Shown here one piece after another: positions 33,511 to 44,611 of a stretch of DNA of 64,000 nucleotides. Source of the stretch: Spirometra erinaceieuropaei (taxonomy: Eukaryota > Platyhelminthes > Cestoda > Diphyllobothriidea > Diphyllobothriidae); NCBI GenBank assembly GCA_902702965.1, contig CACRXP010000015.1:1-64000 (forward strand), given 5' to 3'. The number at the start of each line of letters is the position of its first letter. Position 1 is the stretch's first letter. The position numbers and the translations under genes were made by a program. Below the pieces are notes generated by a model, which was given only the letters and a program-made list of their open reading frames with translations, was not told where the DNA came from and made no database searches.

Positions 33511-33560
33511 AAAGAGTCAAGGATAACACGAAAACCTGGAAAACTGTTTTGAAATCTACA

Positions 33561-35334
33561 CTCAGAATGTAGGCAGTTGACAAGCCGTCATATATGAAAT
33601 CATGCTAATTATTAAACGATATTTAGATGTAAAGTTCCCTGAAACACTATTATTAGACGTTATTTTATTTATACTTTCATATTTACTACGTTTTAGGTAT
33701 GAGAATACATTCCATACATCTAAAAACGAAGTTTACTAAATAAGAGCCATTTCTGACGTTTTCAAGATATTGCGCTTTTCTAAAATAAATCGGCATTTCT
33801 AAACAACGCAACACGGCCTTTAATATTTCTTTGATGTTTTTAATTCCTTAAAACCTGTACTTAATTAGCATAGACATTAGACTGATGAAATGGTGTCGGT
33901 ATGCGAGTGGTTGGCAGTCATTCGTAAACTTAGACACATTTCATCAGTTAGGTCACTAACTGTACATATATGTTGCATAAATAACCATGCTGACACAACA
34001 GTTACCAACGAAAACGCCAGAAACGTGTTTGGCCGGCAGTCTGCGTTGCGTGAAACATCTGTGAGGGACCCGGCTAATCAGTAGTTCCTGCAGCTATCCT
34101 CGTGTGCTTTCTTGGAGGTCATCTTTGCTTCCATTACCTCATGTGTGTAGACAGCGGTCACCCTCTCTATTTCATAACATCAATACAAAGTTTATTCCTC
34201 CAAAGTCCACATTGTGAAAAATCAGATTGGCCGCCACCTTTTCTAAAGCAAATGACGTAATACACAAGCAAATCATAAATGAGCCGCCAGACAAATAGCC
34301 AAAATATTGTACGTCAAAACACATATGCACACAGAGTTAAACCAGCCGCTCGAAAAAAGACGTTTACGGCCTTTATTGATGAACTACCCCGGCAGTTTCA
34401 AGGCCACTGGGGAATGAAATCATCAACGATGATTAAAGTCAAATAATACTACCCCATCTGGGTGTTAGGATGGCTATCAGAAATGCATTGCCCTCCTACG
34501 ATGTCTTCCAGTGTAGGCCAATTTTACGAAGAATGTAGAGGAGTTTACGGTGGCAATTGAATCCTTATCTTGAGCAGAAGATAGAATGTTCGTTTTTCGC
34601 ACTGCGAGATGGCCAAATAATTGTCACCAACCACCACACTGTACCACAACTTCCTCTTCTTGGTCCTCTGCACCTCTTTTCTAGATATTTTATATTACCC
34701 CACTTCCAATGGTTTAAAATAGTTTGGGAAAATAAGGGTCACAATTTTTCCCTTACGACGTCAGTTTTTCTAGCCCTACACTTTTCCCGTTGCCACAGTT
34801 ACTAAGCTGCACCATGAGTGTTAAATCCGGTCAAATGAATAGACTTTATCGTGACTGTTGCTGCGAAGCTGTAACGGTAAATTATGCTCGCGGTTATTTC
34901 ATCGAAGTTCGGTTTCCTGAACGGGCTGCGCTGCAGATGTGATGAGCCAAAACAAGTGTCCGACTTGGCCACGACACATGCTTATCGGGCAGCTCGGAGT
35001 CTGCGCGAGTCCACAATTACTGACTGCCATAACTATTTCATAATTAGGCTTCCCCGACGCGTCAATTACGGCGCTCAATGCCATTTCTCGTGGGTTCACA
35101 GACTCGGACAATCTACTGGCGCTTGAGGGTGGGAAGAGTGAGTGATGTGGACCTTGGGAAATCCATCCTTATGACACACCAAAGCATTTGTGGCGATAAG
35201 AAATTTGACGATCTTGAGCCTCGTGATGCCCTAAGAGTCGTGGCTCGGAGGACTGAAAGTTGACGGGACAGGTCGATTCCCATGGGAGTATCTTAGAGTG
35301 ACAGGAGGAGCGAGAATCAGGCCACAATGACTCC
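33561..35334. other. mostly unassigned; small inverted repeat at 33.9 kb
   Basis: Contains the inverted repeat listed next. CAGCCGCTCGAAAAAAGACG at about 34,344 resembles CACCGGCTCGAAAAAAGACA at about 41,656, suggesting an old dispersed repeat. No gene recognised. Confidence 0.4.
33881..33948. repeat. 17/16-bp inverted repeat, hairpin-forming
   Basis: ACTGATGAAATGGTGTC at 33,881-33,897 and GACACATTTCATCAGT at 33,933-33,948 are inverted complements except for one extra G. They are separated by 35 bp. CTGATGA is present, but no GAAA element follows at ribozyme spacing. Confidence 0.7.
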
Positions 35335-35530
35335 NNNNNNNNNNNNNNNNNNNNNNNNNNNNNNNNNNNNNNNNNNNNNNNNNNNNNNNNNNNNNNNNNN
35401 NNNNNNNNNNNNNNNNNNNNNNNNNNNNNNNNNNNNNNNNNNNNNNNNNNNNNNNNNNNNNNNNNNNNNNNNNNNNNNNNNNNNNNNNNNNNNNNNNNNN
35501 NNNNNNNNNNNNNNNNNNNNNNNNNNNNNN
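35335..35530. other. assembly gap (196 N)
   Basis: N run; apparent long frames across it are artefacts. Confidence 0.99.
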
Positions 35531-37484
35531 AGCTATAATAATGGAAACTAATGATGACACAAAATGACATGCTAATTCCGTTAAAACCCCTTAACTATGC
35601 AAATGCTACGCCGGTCCGGTGTCGGCCTTTGGCTGTCTAGCCGACAACACAGCTTCGTACAAAGAAGGGGTCTTGTCTGATTGAAGGACGCTGTGGCCCA
35701 CTCTGCCTCCGGAGACGAGGCGTGGTGGGGAGGGGGCAGCTGCAGCAACACACGCGTTCTTTGACCCTCAGCCGTCTCTGAGTCCTGCCGCAGAAATTTT
35801 GACGTCCAAAATGAGGGACTCTGCTCTACTCTTGGGATGTTTGTTTTTCCCTTCTCACTGCAACCTTGCTCCGAGAGAGTATCAGGTCGGAAACCAGGGC
35901 GTGGTAAATTCACACGGGTTCGGCTGGTGCTTGCGTTCGCGTGCGCAAGCACATACTCAGATTGGCGGAGACTGGACGAGAGAGAATAAGATTTGCTTTG
36001 TAGCAGTCATTCTAAATTTTTTTGGCAAAGACTTATCCAGTCGTCCTGGCTGTGATACAGATGACTGAATGTGTGTAACCAATACCTGATACTTTGACGT
36101 ACGTCTAAAGATAACGGAAGACAAGCGAGGTTGGACAGCATGACTGCGCAACTAGTAGACAAGACTGCGTGGATTGGGCGATTTTATCGAGAATCAAATT
36201 AGCGAAGCGTCTTACCGTTGTAAGACATCATAATGAAATCAACTAGACAGGAATTAAAAACACCAGTGACAGAAGAATGCATGTGTACCGTACGTCTTAA
36301 GGTGGTATTCTTCTCCTCTGGCAAAAGGGCACAAGTGATAGGAGAGGGGAAATACGGCCGTCTGTATGAGGGACGTAGCAGGAATGCGAACAACAATTGT
36401 GGTAAAAAAGCAGCGAGTTTTGTTAAAAGGCATTTAAACTGGCAGGGGAAATGAGGGACTAGAAGACAGAGTATAACCGTGCTACCGAAGCGCTGGCACA
36501 TTGTTGAGAGGGAAGCAAACGAATTCAGAACTGGAACATGATTGTAGAAGAGGAAAAACGGCAAACTGGCTGTTAGGTAGAGGACCGTCTTCTGGTGACC
36601 CTGCTGGCACAGGGTCCAAGTCTTCACTTTGGGTCGGCTGACTAACAGGCATATTATTAGGAAGCATGATATATAGGTAGTCGGTGTGTGAGACCTCAGG
36701 TAGTCTGTGCGAGACGAAAAGAGACGAGAGGGCAAGCAGATATCATAAAGCACTCTGCAGGCATTGGGAAAAAGAGTTGCTAGAGTCCAGAAGGAAGAAT
36801 AATTGGTATACCAACAGACAGTCCAGCGGGGAGAGTCGTACTTGGATGTTACGGTTTCTCAGAGCTAGACTGAAGGGCAGGTTCTGAGAGCAGAGTGGAC
36901 TACGAGAACGCCGCCCAAGATGTTGCGCCTGACTTTACATGCTAATGGGCTGCTTGTTTCTAAGCCATGGTCGAGCAAACAATTTGACAGAAGAACCTAA
37001 GAAAAAAAATTAACGGACTTAGGAGTGACTCTGGCAGTAAGCTAACTATCAGAGACTGAGAAGGAAGTTACCATGATGGGTCGAGGCTAGCGCTATATGG
37101 TTAGACTAGGGCTCAGAAATAGAGATAGTGGACGCCATTCGCTCCAGCAGCCATTGTACTACGGACCGCTGGAATAAGTTTTTTAACTTTAGCTACCGAC
37201 ACATGGTATAAAACGCTCGATGCTGGCTAGAAGTCACTTGAAACAACACTTACCTCGCTGATAATGAAGATTATATCTAAAAAACTAACTGGAAAACATA
37301 CATAATTTCGACAAGCTCTCATCAAGCCAGTACATTTATGTGGGGACGGGGGCAAGGAAAACACGTCAGTGGCCAGAGAAATCGATTAACATCCGTCTTA
37401 ACACACAAGCGGGATGTGGGAAGAGGAGAGAAGAGTAATAAGACGCCGTGATTTCGTAGGCAGTGAGGTTTATTGAGAGTCATG
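35531..37484. other. unassigned, one long minus-strand frame
   Basis: Apart from the 184-codon frame listed separately, a 123-codon minus frame (35,581-35,952) sits in GC-richer DNA without recognised motifs. Confidence 0.35.
36199..36753 (-). CDS. hypothetical 184-residue frame, doubtful
   Basis: ATG to stop without interruption. The peptide has two hydrophobic stretches (SCFLIICLLV and VLYLTASLPFFLFY) and a leucine-rich LTKLAAFLPQLLFAFLL segment, which could be read as membrane helices. No family was recognised. There is no obvious splice or promoter context, and it lies just downstream, on the same strand, of the PLE remnant at 37.5 kb. Frames of this length are uncommon but not impossible by chance in 64 kb. 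Confidence 0.15.
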   Translation of the reverse strand: MLYDICLPSRLFSSRTDYLRSHTPTTYISCFLIICLLVSRPKVKTWTLCQQGHQKTVLYLTASLPFFLFYNHVPVLNSFASLSTMCQRFGSTVILCLLVPHFPCQFKCLLTKLAAFLPQLLFAFLLRPSYRRPYFPSPITCALLPEEKNTTLRRTVHMHSSVTGVFNSCLVDFIMMSYNGKTLR

Positions 37485-38010
37485 TCAGGAGGAGGGAGAG
37501 GGATTACAGGCCACAGCAAACGCGGAACTCGTACAAGGTTCTTCTGTGTGCACAAGATCAGCTTGTGTACTCTGATGGCAACCGCTTCTGTTGTTGCTGA
37601 CAGACCCTGACACGTAGTTCGGTGAGACCTTGTAAATCACACAGACGTCTTTGTTGGGGTCCACGCGACTCCCAGGAATCAACTTCATGGGCGAGAATGG
37701 CGATGTTTATGCCCCAATTCGCCTTTTCCAGCCATGCCCGAAGGTGTTCCTTTATCCTTTTGGATAGGCGCTTACTCGTTCGGACAGTGCAGCTCGCTCC
37801 GTAGGAAGAAGTGAAGGAGTAAATCCACACTAAGGTGGCCTGAGATGGCAACCCATTCTTACCTTCATGTAAAATAGGATTGACTGAGTACAATAGCTGC
37901 TGGAAAGTTTCGTGAGACAGCTTAGTCAAGGCGTCTTCCTAGGAGTTTTCTCGTCGCTTTCCATTGAAAGGGGACTTTGAGAAACAGGGTATTTCTTTCC
38001 ACAGTCAAAA
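37485..38010 (-). pseudogene. Penelope-like element, linker plus GIY-YIG endonuclease, frameshifted
   Basis: Reading the minus strand from about 38,010: KEIPCFSKSPFQWKATRKLL fits the SLPFKGD...L linker that precedes the PLE nuclease. Then LSHETFQQLLYSVNPILHEG, IYSFTSSYGASCTVRTSKRLS and RIKEHLRAWL correspond to the YxFTCxCGAxYIGRTxRxLSxRIxEHxPAWL module. A frameshift near 37,690 moves the match to VDPNKDVCVIYKVSPN, and another moves it to LCTQKNLVRVPRLLWP (about 37,555-37,510), the usual C-terminal CTQKxFVQPLGLPWP motif. At least three frame changes and loss of key cysteine/tyrosine residues make it inactive. The RT domain upstream (38.0-39.3 kb) could not be recognised. Confidence 0.8.
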
Positions 38011-38029
38011 TGATGTTTTTCTGGTCTCT

Positions 38030-39280
38030 CAACGATATCATTTGCAATAAGTCTGTCAGAATAGCCCTTCTAGCGAGGCAGGTCCTGGCTCATTTTAAGT
38101 TGCCTTGGTTGGATTATTGGGTCTAAGTCTTCATCAACATTATCCAACGCGGTTTTCTGATCAGAAAAACCTTGAATGTTCATTCGAGTATTGACAGAAT
38201 AATGAGAAGAAATGGAGAGGGAGGAGATTAAAGGGGCTAGTCAAAAACAGGGCATCTAGTCTGACAATGCCAGTTGTTATTAGGATGGATGACTGCAGTT
38301 AACGAACTTAACTTGTAAGTAGTCGATATCCGAGACATGCTAAACTTACTCCATGGAAGAACTCCCCTTATGTGTATTGAAACAACAGCAGTAACGTGGG
38401 TGGATCGAGCAGCAGTGAACAGCAAGAGGCGCTGACGCAACTCCGACTCACTTTTGATACTGACAAGATAGTAAAAAAATCTCGCCTGGGGGCCCTGAGC
38501 ACAGACTGCGACCAGATGCTCGCTCTTCAAACCAGAGATCCTGGTAAGAGGCGTAGTTGACTGATAGGGGGATGAATACGCCAGAAGCATTGACTGTATT
38601 CCCCGTCCTCGTCGATCTATCGCTGTTTGCTTGTTCACTTTGTAACCAGCCATGCGACCACTTGTTCGCAATCCTTGTGTTGTCCCAGATTCAGGCCAGA
38701 CCAGTGTGTGACCACTTAAGTCTGGATGAGCACTCGATCGACCCAGGCAGAGGCTGGCTGATGGAGAGGTTCTGATGAAATTCAGTCCATTGATGTTTTT
38801 GGCTCATTTGCAGACCAGCTGCACAGTGTGAGCACGTGTGTCCGGACACAGAAGCTGTATGGTTGTCAAAAGATGCAAGAGAGAGCGTGTAGCCATTGTT
38901 CTCTCAAATTGCGACCAATATATTTCCCCAAAGCTCCTGAGGTAGGCAACAGAGAAAGTTCGCACTGACAACGGGTGAAGAACTGACGCTATCCGCCTCT
39001 TCCGAAGTAGAGTACATGCCAATCCGCAGGATCCACTTTGAGCTTAATGACCGCGGGAAGACACCTCACAGCAGTCCACTTACCGATGGAAGCAAGAGTA
39101 ACGCGCATGCAAACTCTGCAAAAACCGGCAAAAGCCTTTATAAACGCGGCATTTAGCGTAATATTTGGTCGAAATGGCTGATATGCGCTCATAAAGCAGG
39201 ACGCGGAAATAGGATCGTTCCGTCCACATCCTGAAGCTGACCTTGCGTCAAATTTCGGAAAGAGCAAATATTCTCGTGTT
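38030..39280. other. no recognised feature (RT region of the PLE expected but not seen)
   Basis: This is where the RT domain of the adjacent minus-strand PLE would lie. Frames at 38,237-38,671 and 38,989-39,300 (144 and 103 codons, minus) show no YxDD or other RT motif. Either the RT is lost or decay is beyond reading by eye. Confidence 0.35.
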
Positions 39281-39283
39281 CTC

Positions 39284-39332
39284 CCAAACCCTAACCGCAA
39301 CCTTAACCTTGACCCTAACCCTAATTCCTCTG
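39284..39332 (+). repeat. short telomere-like (CCCTAA) tract
   Basis: CCCAAACCCTAACCGCAACC, then TTAACCTTGACCCTAACCCTAATTCC, followed by TCTGGGATTTG. Same degenerate type as at 5.6 and 27.3 kb but only about 50 bp. Confidence 0.7.
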
Positions 39333-39334
39333 GG

Positions 39335-42300
39335 ATTTGACTGAAAGTCGCTTATATCAATGGGCGGTTCCTGTTGTCATGTCCTGTCGGAGAGGGAAAA
39401 GGGGACATATAAACAACCCCTGCCTAATTTTTAGTAAGCCCTACGTCTGAGATCTTACGCTCATCGAAAATGGGATTCGAAGGCGATTCCCAAACATCGG
39501 GATCAGTTTGTCATTACTCGACTGCTCAGAATCAGTCGCGACTGAGGAGATCCCCCTCGGTGCCGCAGACATGATGCTTGGTCCCTCCTCGAAGAAGGAG
39601 CTCTAAAATGGCCTGCTTTCCGGTGTCGTCAGTTGAACTTGACTGCCGGTGGTAGAAGAGGGTGGACATAGCCCCGGTTGAAACACTATAAGAGCGAACA
39701 GCATTAGTTAAACAAGGTAAGTTGAATGACTTCATAATATTTCTTGACCTCGAATTCAACTGATCCCTAAATTCTGTCCACAAGATACGATCGATATTGG
39801 GATCAGTTTCGTGAGAAGCGTTTCCTTTGGAGACGGGTGTCTGGGGAAATTTATCGATAAGTATTACTGTCCCAGACAAGAAAGTCCGAAAGTAAGGCCT
39901 TCACCAAACAGTTGGCTCAACTCCGTTCAAGTGTGATGTGTCAAACGTGATCAAGCAACGGCTCTGACGCACGACACAACGGGCATGCGCAACCGCAAAA
40001 GTGTTCGTAAGCACCTAAACACCTATTCCAGTTAGAGAAATTAAAGGTTTATCGTGTATACAAGCCACGGCGAACAGAATGCAAATACATTGGTCACACA
40101 AAAGAGGCAGTTAGCAACTGGGCCATATGAACTTATGCTGAAATGGCTGTGGAGAGTGGGAAGCAACGTGCCCCGGAGTCCAATTACAAAACAGCTGCTG
40201 GACACTGGCTATGTGGTAGATCTAGCAGCTGCATTTTAAATCCTACTGGGCGTCTCCGCCGCTGCTGAGAAGCCGCGGCAAACTGGGAGGAAGAAAGGCA
40301 GCACTGTGCAAACTATTGGATCCTTTGATCCACATCGTACGTCCGTGGAATAATTGGCGGTGGAAATAACTCCATTCCCTCTCCCCTCGCCGCAACAACC
40401 TCCCAAGTGACTGATTAATGTCGTATGCTATACAGGCCTATTCATGCTTGACAAGGCTTCGCAGTAACCCAACTCGCTCCTCTACACCACTTCCCCTTAC
40501 CTCCCACGCGTCATGCCCACCCGCATGTCTAATCAACGTCCCCTGTCTTCATTTGCCTCTCTCGTTTCATCGCCTCAGGCCGTTGTCATACTGAACATCC
40601 AATCTTATTAATATGCAATTATCGTAGGCAGTTGAATAGGCGATCAGGAGATGTTATAGCATCAGTAAATTTCGCTGTCTTTGCCTCGCTCAAATTTATC
40701 CCGAGAAAACAATGCTCAAACACTATCATTCCCAACCCCTTCCTGTTAGAGTGACGCTAAGAGAATCTGGAGCTAGAAACTGCTGAAGTGGAGGCGTGCA
40801 CATTTTTGTACACTCGGATTTCCGTGCATTTTCTCGTAGTCAGACTCTTTTTTCACGAACAGTGGTGAACGACATCACCTGACACACAAGGACAATGCGG
40901 ACTGGCCTGCACATGAAAGTGCTGGTGACCTTACCTCGCAGTAGGACGCAGGTATGGAGTTCGGGCCAGTGGAAGGGTCTACCCTTTTGCCGGCAGGAAT
41001 GATATGTACAACCGCGGGTGTGGGAGGAAATCCGACTCTACGGGGTGGAGTCGAAAAGAGAACAGATATATAACGCAGACATGCGCGAACGCAAACACGC
41101 GCAAGTGACCTTACGCATGTGCGTCTGTCACAAGGCTATGCAAACTATCTTGAATGAAACGCGAATACCTGCAACAACAAGCGGACCTCGTTTCACCTCA
41201 CGCGGTGAGTTTTGGGGCAGTGAACTGAACGTCGGTTTACATGTTTGCAGTTTGTGCATAATTAAGGGCTGGTTTAAACGAGTTGAAACCAGCTAGTGTG
41301 AAACACTCCCACTTCCAAAATCTGATTCGAAAACGGATAGTCAGGGTGTTCTGAAAGTTAAGTTAGAGGGCTAAATCCTTCGTGACGGGGAAGGCATGGG
41401 AAAAGATGGTAAATGACAATAATCCCTTAGGAAGTTTGCTAACATCTTTAAATGGAAGCAATTTCGTCATCCGCTCCGGCGAGTACGGTGGAGAGAAGAG
41501 TTCTGGTGGTCTTGATTGACCAATGCGTGCTGTAGCACAACGGTTACCTATTAAGGTCAGGTATATTTAAATGATGTCGATGAATGTTTTGAAAGGACGG
41601 AGGGCATTAAGTCTTTTTTGTTTAGCCAGTTTTCATTTATACCCCAGACTTTAACCACCGGCTCGAAAAAAGACACATGACTTAAACATGTAGTCCAAAA
41701 TTAAGTGACGATCTAAGTTAAAAGTGTGGAAACTCCTTGGAAGCACCAAGTAGCTGCCAGTCAGATAGGCTCTGAAATCTCCTGGTCTTCTTTAGGCCTT
41801 GCAACAGTTAGTTACAAATATTTTTCCCATTTGTGTTAGTATTTTTGCCTGTTGATCTTTCAGTTATACTTATGTCGACGAAAATTTGAAGAAATTGAAC
41901 TGACAAAGCTCCCCGTCGACCAGTCTCGAAGCAATTTGTCATTCCATTTAGTGAAATTGAGCGAACTGGGAATTCATTTGTCAAAAAGAACTTGACATAC
42001 GCAGCATGCTGACTTCCGTCTGAAAGAAGCCTTTAGCCATCAAGCTGGGAACAGTTCCTATTTATTGACTGCAAACTTTTTCATGGACTTTCCATGTTTG
42101 AGGGAATTGCGCTTATTTAAGTGAAGTCCCTCAGTCAGATCTAGTAAACAAAGATACATTCCATCTCTTTAGAGAATACGAGATATGAGGTAGAATTGCT
42201 CCGGTGTAACATCCAGTAATACAAAACCAGGGGATCAGAAAGCTCTAGCAGTGGCGCAATAAAAGTGTGTTGAAGTCACAATAAGCATTGAAACGGCGGT

Positions 42301-43615
42301 TGCGATTCCTATTTCGGCCCTAGTTTTTTCCTTGATAAAAACATAGATGAGTCAGCGGTTGACTGGGTCCTGCAAATCCTCAGCTCAAATTTATCTTCAT
42401 TTCGCCTGGTTTAACAGAGTCAGAGCTGAAACATTTCAGGATTATCTTAAAAAATAATTTAATGTCCTACCTAAGCCGAAGAGTTAATAAAAAGGCTGTT
42501 TTGGAAAACCATGCCATGGGGCAATTCGGTGCATGAAAGTAAGGAAGTTCAAAAGGTCAGATGATGTTGGGTGCGTAAAGAACGGACCCTCACCAGAAAA
42601 AAAACATTTGAACGAGGACAGAGAAATAAGGTGACTGAGAGAAAGTCAAACAGGCCTATAAGCAGGGTGTGTCTGAAGACCTAGAACTTTGTAATACTTT
42701 TGGTAATTTTTAGGAACTGGTTAAATCTCACAAAATGTATCACGCATTAAGTCGAAACAGAAAATGACGATGGACTGCAGGCCTTTTCTCGGTTATGCAT
42801 GTGTCAAAAAAATGCTGCTTGTAAATGGCTCGCTGTTTTTATGACACACGCACTACAGAGATTTTCCTATTTGGAATCTGAAACGAGGAAAAACTTCTGT
42901 TTGCCTGACAATAATATGGTTCTGTACACACTGCTTCGCATGGTTTGTACGGTCTGACAAATAAAGCTTCCAATTTTCTGACATAATTTTGGAAAATGTT
43001 TCCTGTTTACATTAATGCCCTCCAGTAGAAATACACGCACTGATGTGCAGATGTATTCTGGGCAGTAACCAATATAGGGGATCGCCGGAAAATAAAGCAC
43101 TGCTGATTTTCACCCCAAAATTGTGAACTATTTCTGTGAGAAAAAAATCGACAACATATTCATCAAGATGAAAAGATTCTTTAACTCGTATTCTCGACAG
43201 GCAAAATTCACACTATTCTTGACACTCAGACCCGACCATCTAGATTTCGGTTATCATGCTTCATGAGTTATGCCAGCTCCTGCTCACAAGGTGGACTTTT
43301 GAAGGTTTTGATGTTCAGAGATCCCCAAGAGGTGCATTATTTTTAAAAATAGAACAAATTTGCCAAGAAAGGAAGACGCATTTGGCAAAGAATACGACAT
43401 ATTTCAGCGGACTGTCCCTCGTTGCTCAGTCGGCCCTCGATCTTCATGAACGATTTGCGCATGGCGACTTGGAGCCGGTGATCAAATCCAACACCTGCTT
43501 CCGGTAGCCTCCGAGACGTTCTTGATGCATGAGATATGTCGACAGTTGACTCTCCGCAAGATCACTCCGGAGACGAATACCAACTCGTCGAGTAATAGAG
43601 GCATTCCGTGTAAAT
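39335..43615. other. no recognised feature
   Basis: The longest feature-poor stretch, 4.3 kb. Frames reach 115 codons (39,532-39,879, minus) without motifs. CACCGGCTCGAAAAAAGACA (about 41,656) resembles 34.34 kb. GCCGAAGAGTTAATAAAAAGGC (about 42,475) may be a decayed family A fragment. No RNA gene seen. Confidence 0.4.
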
Positions 43616-43617
43616 TA

Positions 43618-44609
43618 CAGTAGGTGGGCTAACTCATGAAATGTCAGCCGAAATTTCGAAATTCGTTTTCGTTTCGAAATGATTAATTAAGTAGGGTTGT
43701 AAAACTAATAATCATGGAGCACAATTTTACAATAACCCAAACACCTCAGGGTGCCCGCTTGCGAACAAACTTCTTTCCGAATACATGTGAGAACAATACT
43801 CCGCAATAAATGGCTACTGAAATACCATGAAGTGTTCTAATTGCTTTTCGATGCCCTTAAAAAGTCATTTATTTTTCATGAAAAACATGTATAAAAATAT
43901 TTATTCGTTTGCCCGTACGATAGAAAATTGCGTTTTCTTCGAACTTTATACTCAAAGAAGGGGTATAATTCGGTTTCAAAAAAGTTCCTAATTGTGAGAT
44001 TTTCTAATACCGTGCAATAGCCGTTCATAAAACGTCATGTCTCTGCATTTACCAGTGTGGCTTGTAAAGTTAACAATATGGCTCAAATTTACCACTAAAT
44101 GTTATAAATCCCACATGATCTCCTCTTAACATTGTAGAGAAATATGTGGTTTTCCGAACGCGGAAAGTATACGACTTGTAGTTTGGAAACCCTGAATGCA
44201 AGTATAACAGCACGTCGGGTTCAAAATTATTCGGGAACTGTACAATTTTTTGAAAACCGAATAATACCCTTCTTTTGAGTATAAAATTGTAAGAAAACAT
44301 GATTTTCTATCGAATGAGTAAGAGAATAATTTTTTATTCATGTTTTTCATAAAATATAAATGAAGTTTTGAGGTCATCGAAAATCAAAGAGAAAAATTCA
44401 TGCTACTTAAGTAGCCATTTTTGCAAAGTATTCTTCTTGCATGCAGTCGGAAAGAAGTTCGTTCGAAAGCCGGCACCCTGAGCTAACTGGATTATTATAG
44501 AATTGTGCTGCGTGATGATTAGTTTTACAACTCTACTTAATTAATACTTTCGAAACGAGAACGAATTTCGAAATTTCGGCTGACATTTCATGAGTTAGCC
44601 CACCTACTG
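43618..44609 (+). mobile_element. Tc1/mariner-like long-palindrome element, copy 5 (best preserved)
   Basis: TA at 43,616-43,617 and 44,610-44,611 flank CAGTAGGTGGGCTAACTCAT and ATGAGTTAGCCCACCTACTG, exact inverted complements. Arms of roughly 370 bp match inverted: GATTAATTAAGTAGGGTTGT (43,680) and ACAACTCTACTTAATTAAT (44,528); TTTCATGAAAAACATGTAT (43,874) and ATTCATGTTTTTCATAAAAT (44,336). A spacer of about 260 bp (43,990-44,250) is single-copy within the element but shared with 27.6 kb and, inverted, 55.4 kb. CAGT ends plus TA duplication place it in Tc1/mariner. The absence of transposase makes it non-autonomous. Confidence 0.92.
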
Positions 44610-44611
44610 TA

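Noticed and set aside
33881..33948. A second hammerhead ribozyme (CTGATGA present)
   Set aside because: No GAAA element follows at suitable spacing; the sequence is a simple imperfect inverted repeat.
35169..35570. Long frames of 109-133 codons
   Set aside because: They run through the 196-N gap and are artefactual.
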